Assembly (NCBI GenBank): GCA_030015575.1
Contig: JASDDO010000026.1
Coordinates: forward strand, 451,709,096 to 451,773,095
Length of the DNA: 64,000 nucleotides
Reading direction: 5' to 3'
Source of the DNA: Agapanthus africanus
Lineage: Eukaryota; Streptophyta; Magnoliopsida; Asparagales; Amaryllidaceae
The notes beneath the pieces were generated by a model. It had not been told where the DNA came from, made no database searches, and saw nothing but the letters and a program-made list of their open reading frames with translations. The first letter of the stretch is position 1; each line of letters begins with the position of its first letter. Positions 39,201 to 49,601 of this stretch are shown here, one piece after another. The position numbers and the translations under genes were made by a program.

Positions 39201-40738
39201 GAACTGCGGGGGTGCTATACGCCATCCACCCAACTTCCCCCGTAGATATAATCTACTCACCTTGCTCTCCGCTTTCCGTTGCCGACGTCGCCACGTGCTT
39301 GCTTGTCGTATCAAAGTCTTCGTGGGGCTACCTACACATCATAACGTATCGCAAATGCGTATTAAAATCACATCGGAAAATCAAAACGACACGCTAAAGG
39401 CCTATAGGTTAGAACCTATGGACTACGCTTTCAAAACCACCAAATAACACTCGATTTCGACGTACAAACGTCAAGTGATCGAATACGATACAAATCACAA
39501 AAAATCCAGAATTCAAAATACGCAAAAGAAACCTCGAATCAAAACAGCAACTCTTGAAAATGGTCCCAGATTTCACCCTAGGTTAAATTAGCCAATTTTG
39601 CATATGCCAGGGTCTAATTATTGGAGATAAAGCCCTGGAACAAAAACGAATCAATTCCATACTGCTCTGGCCACAAATTACGGCCAGAAAGAATTTATTT
39701 CCAGCCATGGTTGAGGGTTAGGGGCTAGGGTTTCAGTGGGGGGTCATAGGTTGCCTGCATATGTCACTGTCTTTGCTAAATAATTTTCATGTCACCCGGG
39801 TGTTAGAAGATTTCAATATACACACACAGAATCCACAATTCTTCCGATATCAGGTTTCTAAATCCGTATTCCGGGGTTTTAGTCTCTGGTTTAGATCTGA
39901 ATTCTAGTACTAGAGGGTTTGTGTGGCCTCTACTGAGCTCAATCACACATCACAACTAAAAAATTCCATAAAGCCTAACTAGAATTTCCCAAGTCTCACT
40001 AAACGACACCAAATCAGTTCTAAACAAACATGGATGTAAAAGCAATGGAAATACTAGGCTAATGGTTAAGAGATAACCTCATTTGGCAACTCAAGAATTT
40101 TCTTGAGTTGCCCCAAGTGTCTAAAATGCAAGCTTTCTTGGTCCAATGTGTTGCTAGTGAGCTCATGCACATTTTTAATGAAATGGGTATTTAGTTTTGA
40201 TGTGTTTTTAATGGTGTTTAAGAGGATGAAGAGGGGGAGAGAGTGAGGGAAGCAGCAGCATCTGAAAGAGTGAGGGAGAGGAGAGAAGACGATGAAGAAA
40301 TGAAGTAATGGGAGCTTGGTCTAAGGTTTGACCCCTTAACCTCTCACTCTCTCTCATGCCCATCTCTCCATTCTTTATTCATATCCTATTTTTTTCCTTT
40401 TCTTTTCCTTTTCATTTCTTCTCTTTAATTTATAACCATGCATGATAAAAAGAAGAAAGTATGAAAAAAATGTAACAAGTGCTAAAAAAGACATGTGCAT
40501 GTTTTGCACAAAACAAGCTTGATGCGCGATTAGCACTAAATAGCGTATAATTAATCATAAAAACTTATAATTTGCATAATTCACATAAAACACCCTCTTT
40601 TTAGTAATTTCCATAATTTTCCAATTTTTTTTCCAATTTATCGGTATTTAATTATACCGCCTTATTAAAATATTCAATATTTTATTATTTAATTATAAAA
40701 ATTCCTAAAAATAATATTTTATTTTTTGAAATGTTACA
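36247..40738 (-). repeat. G1 5' LTR, intact (4492 bp)
   Basis: It runs from TGTCACAACCC at 36247 to TGTTACA at 40738. It is the reference copy for the family in this window. It holds three consecutive small hairpins (37276-37367), the 66-nt element (38063-38128) and TA-rich microsatellites near 38930-39000. No host gene is seen. Confidence 0.92.
38063..38128 (-). other. 66-nt two-stem hairpin element (G1 5' LTR copy)
   Basis: The 13-nt arms ATTATCGATGATG and CATCATCGATAAT are perfectly complementary around 40 nt. The inner GTACGT/ACATAC stem has one mismatch. The copy at 63423-63488 has C:G where this one has T:A. Confidence 0.65.
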
Positions 40739-40743
40739 ATGAG

Positions 40744-43700
40744 GAACCTTACTAGATCGGCGGAGAGGCTGGGGTTCATTGGGAGCTTTCGAATCCTCTA
40801 GTTTTACCAAATCTTCTGTCGTAGTTTGTATAGCTGGAACCTCTTCCAGTTCTACCTCCTCACCACTAATTTCCTTGGTAAAAAATTCTTTTTCTAAAAA
40901 GGTGGCATGCTGAGCAACAAACACCTTTTGTTCCTTAGGGTGGTAGAAGATATGTCCTCGCGAATGCTTGGGATATCCTATAAACTTGCACAGAAAATAC
41001 CTTGCCTCGAACTTGTCCGGATTTTTCTTTTCAATATAAGCCGGACAACCCCATATCTTAACTCGTTTAAGACATAGTCTCTTCCCATTCCATATCTCAT
41101 ATGGAGTGGTAGACACTTGATTTGGTTGGAACCCCATTCAATAGATATGCAGCTTCTCAAGTGCATAACACCATAAGGAAACAGTTAACTCAGCAATACT
41201 CATCATAGAGTGCGCCATATCTCATAGGGTGCGCTACCTCTGCCCCGATACACCAATGTACTGTGGTGTATTCGAAGGAGTAAGCTGAGAGAGAATCACA
41301 TTCTCCTTTTAGAAACTCCCGGAACTCAATGCGCAAGTATTCTCTTCTACGATCACATCGAAGGACTTAATACTTCTACCTGTCTACTCAACTTCAATCT
41401 TATATTCTTTGAATTTCTCAAAAGTTTCAGACTTGTGTTTCAACAGGAACATATGTCCGAATCTCGAGAGATGATCAGTGAATATAATGAAGTACGAAGA
41501 ACCAACCTTGGCATTTGTAGACATAGGACCGTATACATCATCGTGTATTTGTCCCAAGAGTTCACCAACTCTTCCTCTGTTTCGAGTAAACAGAGTATTG
41601 GTCATTTTACCTTTAAGACAAGACTAGCAAGTAGCATAAGATGAAAATTCGAACGGATTCTCATATTCATCTTTATGTAACTTAGCAGGTCGTGTCGCAT
41701 TGATATGACCTTGTCTACAATGCCTCAAGAAGGATTCGTTCATTTCTGAACTGATCCTCTTGTGTGTGTTTTACATATTTTGAACTGTGGTTTGATTTAG
41801 AACGTATATGCTATTATATAACGTGCCTAGTCCAATCAACTCTTGATTCAGGAAAATGTTCACAACATTATCCTCCAATACAGAATTATATCTTTCTCTA
41901 ACTTAATAAATAAAATAATGTAATGTTGTATATCAGGTTCGGTATGTAATAACATTCGTTCAGAATCAATGTATTAATACAAGGTGCTATTTGCCAACTG
42001 GTTTGGCCGCAACACTTGCACCATTCTCTACACTTAGAAACATATCACCCATTCCAAGTTCTCTACCTTTCTATAGCCCATGTAACATATTACATATGCG
42101 GGATCCTGATCCGGTATCACATACCCAGGACGTAGAGGATACTGAAAAACAGTTCTCGGTAATGAGCACACCCGAAGAAGATGCATCAACATGCTCTTTC
42201 TTCGATTGGGTGCATGGGAATCCTGATATTCCCCTATTTCCTGCTCGAACTTATAACAATTATAAGATAGAATGGAACCAACGTTCCCTAGCACAGTATA
42301 ATAAGCAGGTTTGGTCAATGCATCCATATCATCATCTTGATTATGGCATGACATGGTCGCTACCAGGAGAGAAAGAGAAGAAAACACTCTGCGTGCGCTC
42401 TTGCAAAATCAGATTGGTTATTATTTTATCTAATCAGGATGGCTCCCACTGTTTTTATCAAATCTTCCTTCAAACCTTAAAATGTAAGACTAGCCGGGAT
42501 TAGTTACACCCTACAAGTTCGCCAATCTTTCAGCCAGGCCAGTTTCGATACTTTGAGGGAGGTTCCCCGTGCTTTCGCACGGACCTAATTAAAATAAATC
42601 TCATTTTTCCAGGGGCGTAACCCCGTTAACACCTTTCTAGATACCTAGTTGATCGGCTAATTGTAATGTGTAAAACTCTCCCAGGAGTAACTCTTACTCG
42701 CAGTGGGTATCGGGATCCAACTATCTCATAGAATGTATGAAATCTCATTGCAAATTTCAACACTTGAAATTCCCGATAATATTTTACCTCTAACGTCCTA
42801 TGACCTTGACGGAGGTCAATAAACCATAGGCTGCTAGTCAAGTTCTACCCGTCCATTTCATGATTGAATTAAACCCACCCATACGACCCTTGATGGAGAT
42901 CAAGAAGGCCGCACGTCTACCCTAATCCAATCGCATCGTATGCAGCAGATAAGCACTAGTCAGCTACCGCACATTACGTCTTGACGGAGGTCAACAAACG
43001 TAGCACAAATACTAAGTAGTACTTATCTGAAATAACGGAGGGTTACGACAGGTTTTTAAGAAAACCCTTTGCGTAATGAACTTGATATCGTTGTAGGATC
43101 GAGTGAATTTGAAAAGGAAGTGTTTTTTAGGCTTTTAGTAGTTTTGCTAAAGAGGTCACTCCCGGTGAAGGGATCTCGGCTCTTTCCTTATCGAATAAGG
43201 TGCAAGATATTTCACAAATATCACTATGCAAAGCAGAAAAATATAGAAGCAATCAAAAGACAAACCGAGTAGGTTGTAGCATCAGCTAGTTTCGCTAAAA
43301 AGGTCACTCCCGGTGAAAGGATCTCGGCTCTTTCCTTATCAAATAAGGTGCTGGATATTCTACAAGGAATACCGCTATGCAAAGCAAGAACTAGTGCTAC
43401 CAGTTTTTAAATAAGTTTCTACAACATCTTTTAGGTTTCTTTTATTTCATTAATCTCATTAATGAAGTCCCATCTAATATATGCTTGCTAAGTATCACAG
43501 AAGAAACGAAAGCATCAATATTAATTATATCTCATATATATAATATAAGCAACCGTCTCAATCATATAAAGTGATCACATCACAAAATATCAGCAGCAGA
43601 AGAACACATATGAAATATTGGAAATACTAGGATTCCGTGTTTTAAATTAAGCCAGTATAAAACACGGATTCCACGGTTGCGATGAATAGCCAAACCCACA

Positions 43701-44232
43701 TCCCTAGACCCCTACGAGAGCGGCAAGCAACCCCACCAATTCTAGAGTTAGGAGACCCGATCTCGACTCTTCGAGATGGTCTCCCACTGGACCCTAGAAC
43801 CCGGTTACTTGTGCTCCACTCCTTCGGTCTATCCTAATGCGGAAAAGTAAATAATATAAATCAATGGTGACATCATCCTCAACCCGGAAGTGCCCCAATA
43901 AAAGAATATTACATAAAATGAATTTTACATGAATGAAAATAAAAACTCGCATCTCACATAAAAAAACCCAGCTATTTAAAACACGACGATCCAATATAAC
44001 ATATCACAGCAACACAAAATATCAAATGCCATCAATGTAAGTAAATATGCGTATCCCAATTGTCGTTGATATATAGCAACGAAAGCGGCGATACACCACA
44101 TATTACACTTACGGTCGCAGAAAAGAAAATGCAAAACTACAACATTTGGAATCCACAATCACCTTAGACATCATAAACCCGAAATATCACATACTTCGGA
44201 TTTCATGCCTAACTATATGAATTCCACATATT
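40744..44232 (-). pseudogene. Copia A integrase and upstream region remnant
   Basis: Minus-strand fossil. About 41137-40760 is the integrase C-terminal part: TPYEIWNGKRLCLKRVKIWG, then CPAYIEKKNPDKFEARYFLC, then IGYPKHSRGHIFYHP, ending in PQPLRRSSKVPH, where G1 inserted. About 41605-41384 is the integrase core: GELLGQIHDDVYGPMSTNAK followed by SSYFIIFTDHLSRFGHMFLL. About 41900-41640 has a pre-integrase-like stretch. Further right (42530-44232) it is leader: motifs like TTGTTGACCTCCGTCAAG (around 42803, 42888 and 42979) and the duplicated CACCGGGAGTGACC block (43140-43385). No gag was recognised. It is broken many times. Confidence 0.82.
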
Positions 44233-44237
44233 GTATC

Positions 44238-46433
44238 TGTTAGTTATATGTATGCCCAAGAGGCCATTACTATACACGAGATGTATATTGTATTGGATGC
44301 TTGGACATATATAGGGAGGACTTTCTTGCTCGACATGATAGTATGCTATCTGGTTACTCTTTACCTTAACGTGTAAACTGATTGTCTCTCTGTTACATGT
44401 TGGTAAAGCCCTTAGGATGTGTACTTGACTGCCTGGATTATGATGCGGATCATACTAGTGGGGACATGGTAGTCCATAAGTACATCCTTCAAGGTCCCTA
44501 GTCGTGGGTGTATCGAGACATGGCATCGATGCACCAGAGTAGACTAGCGTATACGCATCTTGACCTATATGATGGGCGATGGATGATCCCATATCCATCG
44601 GTGTTTGACATCAAGGATGGTGTACGGGTGCTCAGTGGTGACTGGGTACACTGGACGGACTCGCCGAGAACTCCCATATGGTATTATACCTCACGTCAGA
44701 TGGCAGTTCTCTGGTGACACTGGTGTAGGTTAGTCTGAAGACCCGAGATCGTCATAGAGTCTTGTGTGATTCCCACCGTGCTTTGATTTCCACCTTACCA
44801 CGTCCAAGAGGGCATGCAAAACGGTGGTTTTTAGGTACAGTCCCGAATCACATGGAGGCAATGAGCGATAGGAGGGGATTCGTCTCTCCCGGTATAGGGA
44901 GTTGATGTTGCGCTGTGTTCGATTGGCTATAGCTGGAAATCCCTGGCCAGGGTTGCTGATATTTACTGGTAAGTGTTATCAGTAGTTTCTCGAACTGTTA
45001 TAGACCTCATATCGACACGACTTATCAAGCTACTGGGGTCTGACGTTTACCACCCCTAGGCGATATATGCTACATATCAGACGACGAGACTGGACTGTAC
45101 GGGAGTGTTACTGATTGGATTCGCAGGAGTACTAGCGGGTTTGTTTGTTGATCTTATGATCGCTCAATACCCGGGTGGCCTTTACGTTTAGCAGACCGCT
45201 TGCGGCTTGTGGGTGTTTGATATGATCATCATCTACTGCCGGCGTATTGACGAGTCTTTAGAATCCTACACAGGGGTTTCCTGGCTCAAGTGAAACAGAG
45301 TAGGAGAACATATGTGATATGTGCGGGACCGAGATTAATACGATATGAGATACCGTATTCTATTCTCGCGATTAGTGACATTGATCGGTTATATGCGATA
45401 TAGCCGGGTTATCGGATCAAGTGTTGATTCGATAAGTTGTTACGCATGATATTAGTCGGTTATAGCCGGGTTATTAAATCAAGAGTTGATTTAATAATTT
45501 AATGTATAATTATATACTTGATATATTACATTACATTAACTAGTATTAGCTCACTTATGATTTATTTTCTCACTAGATTGTGCACATTGTTTATATGTGA
45601 TATATGCAAGTGTACAAGTTTGTATCATGTTTGATGATACACACAAGTTGGATGTATGAGACTTAAACTAAATCAAGGTTAAATTAGCGTTTACTAATTT
45701 CCTAACAAATAACAAAAGAGGTGAGACTTTGGTCAAAGTTATCAAGCTTCATGAAGCTTGATAAACATTGACAAAGTCAACTCTTTTTGTCATTCCTTAG
45801 GATATTAGTTAACCCAACCCTTAACCTAATGCCTTGGTTAATTCTCTACATGAGTTAAGCATGAGGGCTTAACTCAACCATGGTGCCATAATTTATTGGA
45901 TAAGTTTTCATTTGGATGGATTATTCTTTCTTCTTCTTCTTCATCAGCAAGCTCCATCCAAAAGTTTACTAGCTCCAATGGTACAATGAGAAATAGAGTG
46001 AGAAAATCAATTCTAAAGTGAGCCCACTTCCTACTTCTTAATCCTCTACCTCTTGCCATGTAGTAGAGTGTGTTCTCTTCACAAAGTTCATGACTTAGTG
46101 AAGGAATAGCTTCAGTTAGTGTCTCCCCGACGTAGATCATCTTCGGCCTCGAAGTCATTGAAGCAAGCACGTTCGTTCTTCTTGTGAAGCTTCTCTAGAG
46201 TCCGGAGTTCACGATCGCAGCGATGGGGACATCTACACGGAGCTAATGATATGAACGACCGGATCTACAAAGGTTGTAATCCCTTTCACTTAGTGTTAAA
46301 GTTGTTAACATGCAAGTTTTCGCCTAAACCCTAGTTTAAATATCAGTATTAGAGTTGTTCGGCACGGCTAAAATTTTAATCGGGCATGGTTGATACCTCG
46401 TAGACCCTTGTGTGCGTGCCTAGAAACCCTACA
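44238..46433 (+). repeat. Copia B 5' LTR (2196 bp)
   Basis: From TGTTAGTTATATG to AACCCTACA, with the primer site following after one base. It contains tandem hairpins at 45409-45435 and 45471-45497. Confidence 0.93.
45409..45497 (+). other. Tandem hairpins in the Copia B 5' LTR
   Basis: Unit 1 is TTATCGGATCAA-GTG-TTGATTCGATAA with one G-T pairing. Unit 2 is TTATTAAATCAA-GAG-TTGATTTAATAA and is perfect. Each follows a CGGTTATA/TATAGCCG-type dyad. They lie just upstream of an AT-rich run (45498-45535) that could hold a TATA box. A promoter role is inference. Confidence 0.7.
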
Positions 46434-46434
46434 G

Positions 46435-46447
46435 TGGTATCAGAGCC
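46435..46447 (+). promoter_or_regulatory. Copia B primer-binding site
   Basis: TGGTATCAGAGCC, complementary to the initiator-Met tRNA 3' end, lies one base after the 5' LTR. Confidence 0.93.
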
Positions 46448-49400
46448 AAGCTAGAGCTTTAGGCGAAGTCTGAGCGAAGTTTAAAGTCCGATCGAACCCG
46501 AAAAACCCCGATTTTACCCCTCTCTGTACATTTTCTAAAATGTTGATTTTTTCCTAATTAAAAATGCTCAAAAAATAGAGCAGGAAAAACTAAGAATTAC
46601 TGTAAAGTACGGACAATTAAGTTTCTCAAATGACCGCGGAACCGCGGCGAAACTAAGGGTTTGGGGGCGGTTACGCGGCCAAAATAGTGACTTAGTCCCT
46701 GATATTTCATATATTTATTCTTAGGTCCTTTCTTGGCAATTTTTTCTGGGAATTTTTTAATTCCACTCAAGTGTTGAGTTTTCTAGGGTTGTATTGGGGA
46801 CTCGTTGATTCGATCGGATAATTTAACTTTGTTTATTTTGTCCGGATAATTTTAGAAACTGTTAAAAAGTTCGAACGGATATCAATAACTCACTTTTTCC
46901 CAGTCGGAAATTTTTCAAAAGTTGGATTTTTTTTCTCGAGTTTGAAACTTTCTAAGTCATGCAAGTAACACGGTGGACCCTCTAGAAGACAACAAACCTT
47001 AACTCGATTATGTGACCGTCTTGAACTGCCTCTGAACCTTAGGGTTTGGGGGAGTACGGCGCGCCACATGTGAGGCGTTGGCTTGACCCTTCTACGGCTG
47101 GACCCTTCTACGGCTGGACCATCGGTACTGTGGCATGTGATGGATATTTTTGAACTTCGCTCAAGTGTTGAGCTATTTGGGAAATCTTGGGTGTTCGATT
47201 ATTCGATCGGAAAGTTTAACATTGTCTATTTATCTGGAATGTGATACAATATTTGGAATCCACAAGTAGTTATGAGATAACTAATTTGAATGTTATAAAC
47301 ATAGCAATTTAGTCTCAGATGATCGGTTGCCACGGAATTTTGATGTGATCAAAAGTCTGTCGCAATCACGTAGCGTACACGGATACTCGCCGGGTAAACT
47401 TAATAGATAGCCATGCCCCATAGCCCCGACCAAGTGACTGTAGGAGAACCCCGTAGCCAAAAGCATCCGTTCGGGTGATCGCGGCAGCGGTGTTCCGCCT
47501 TAGTGCACTTCGTCGACGGCATCCAGGGGTGCGGTCATCTACTAAAGTTTGCGACGAGCATTCGATCAGGATGTCGGGAATCTTGTTGAATTGCCCGACT
47601 TGATATTGAAAAGTGTTTTCGATAAAGAGACTAAAATGCGGGGTTTATAATTGTTAGGCATGCGATGTCTAAGGAATTCATTTGGTTAGGCATGCGATGT
47701 CTAAAGAGGTTGCGGATTCCAACTGTTGTAGTTTTACACTTTCTTTTCTGTGACCGTAAGAGTAGTATGTGGTGTATCGCCGGCTTCATTGCTATACATC
47801 AACGACAATCGGGATACGCATACTTGCTTACGTTGATGATATGAGATGTTATGTGATGCTGGATATGTTATATTGGATCGTCGCAATTTGAATAGCCGGG
47901 GGTTTTATGTGAGATGAAAGTTTTTCTTTTTCATTCATGTAAAATTCATTTGTATGTAATATTCTTTAATTGGGGCACTTCCGGGATGAGGATGATGTCA
48001 CCCTTGTATATTATTTACTTTTCCTTATTAGGTAGACCCAAGGCAGGGAGCACAAGTAACCGGGTTCTAGGGTCCAGTGGGAGACCATCTCGAGGAGTCG
48101 AGACCGGGTCTCCTAACCGTAGAATTGGCAGTGTTACTTGCCACTCTCGTAGGGGTCTAGGGATGTGGGTTTGGCTATTCATCGCGACCGTGGAATCCGT
48201 GTTTTATACAGGCTCGTATTAAAACACGGACGTCCTAGTATATCCAATATTTCATATATGTTCTTCTGCTGCGATATCTGTGATGTGATCATTTGATATG
48301 TTGTGATAGATACTGTATATAGTATATACGATATATTATATAGAAGTTACTTATGTTTTACACCCGCGCTAGCCCTGCCCTGCTCTGCCGTTAGTTATAT
48401 AACCTAACGGTGCACGAGGGGACATCGAGGCGAATGCGGATGGCATAAGTGTACGTCGTATTTATCTGTGATGTTTAGGTGACTTAAATGATGGGACTTC
48501 ATTAATATGATTAATGAAAGAAAAGAAACCTAAAAGATGTTATGGAATCGAATTTTCAAAAACAGGTAGCTACGGTTCTTGCTTTGCACCGCGGTGTTCC
48601 TTGTAGAACATCCTGCACCTTATTCGATAAGGAAAGGGCCGAGATCCCTTCACCGGCAGTGGCCCCTTTAGCAATGACTGGCAGATGCTACACCCCTCGG
48701 TTTGTCTTTTGATTGCTTTTGGATTTTTTGCTTTGCATAGTGATATATATGATATATCCTGCACCTCATTCGACGAGGAAAGAGCTGAGATCCCTTCACC
48801 GGGAGTGACCTCTTTAGCGAAACTAGTAAAAGCCTAAAAAACACTCCATTTAAAATCATTTGATTCTACAACGATATCAAGTTCATTACGCAATAGGTTT
48901 TCACAAAAACCTGTCGTAGCCCTCTGTCATTTCAGATAAGGACTGTTTAGTATTCGTGCTGCGTTTGTTGGCCTTTGTCAAGGCGTAGTGTGCGGTAGCC
49001 GAATAGTACTTATCTGCTTATGCATATGATGCAGATTGGATTAGGGTAGTCGTGCGACCTTGTTGGCCTTTGTCAAGGGCCGTGCGGGTGGGTTTAATTC
49101 AATCAAGAAATGACGGGTTGAACTTGACTAGCAGCCTATGGTTTGTTGGCCTTTGTCAAGGTCATAGGACGCTACGGGCAAAATATTATCGGGAATTTCA
49201 AGTGTTGAAATTTGCAATGAGATTGCATACCTTCTATGAGATAGTTGGATCCCGATACCCGCTGCGAGTAAGAGTTACTCCTGGGAGAGTTTTACACATT
49301 ACAATTAGCCGATCAAGTAGGTGTCTAGAAAGGTGTTAACGGGGTTACGCCTCTGGGAAAACGAGGTTTACTTTAATTAGGTTCGTGCGAAAGCACGGGG

Positions 49401-49601
49401 GACCTCCCTCAAATTACCGACACTGGCCTGGCTGAAAGATTGACGAACTTGTAGCGTGTAATTAATCCCGGCTAGTCTTTCCTTTTAGGGTTTGAAGGAA
49501 GATTTGATTAAAACAGTGGGAGCCATCCTGATTAGATAAAATAATAACCAATCTGATCTTGCAAGAGCATACGCTGAGTGTTTTCTTCTCTCTCTCTCCA
49601 G
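46448..49601 (+). other. Copia B leader, about 3 kb and non-coding
   Basis: A long leader with no recognisable gag. In order it has a GC-rich dyad (46630-46680), the segment also found in G1 (about 46920-47150, with a 16-bp tandem duplication at 47085-47116), and a duplicated block ending in a CACCGG-rich stretch (48560-48690 and 48740-48830). Then come three copies of TTGTTGGCCTTTGTCAAGG starting 48965, 49060 and 49143. A pyrimidine tract with CAG at 49599-49601 closes it. The same order is seen in the family II element and copia A. Confidence 0.6.

Larger units (their letters stand above)
11459..40743 (-). mobile_element. G1: LARD-like Gypsy-type element with 4.5-kb LTRs, TSD ATGAG
   Basis: Element from 11464 to 40738 in minus orientation, flanked by ATGAG at 11459-11463 and 40739-40743. 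The 5' LTR is 36247-40738 (4492 bp). The 3' LTR is split by insertions (11464-14045, 26027-27439 and 31815-32349, about 4530 bp in sum). The primer-binding site is 36225-36242 and the polypurine tract 32350-32361. The interior (32350-36246, 3.9 kb) shows no gag, protease, RT or integrase. Long LTRs around a non-coding core of 3-4 kb is the layout of Large Retrotransposon Derivatives (LARDs). By hand, about 19 differences in the first 330 bp of the LTRs (roughly 6%). The Gypsy assignment rests on LTR and tract signatures only. Confidence 0.85.

Noticed and set aside
41991-42503. 170-codon plus-strand reading frame
   Set aside because: It is antisense to the copia A remnant and has no recognisable domain. 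I take it as chance.
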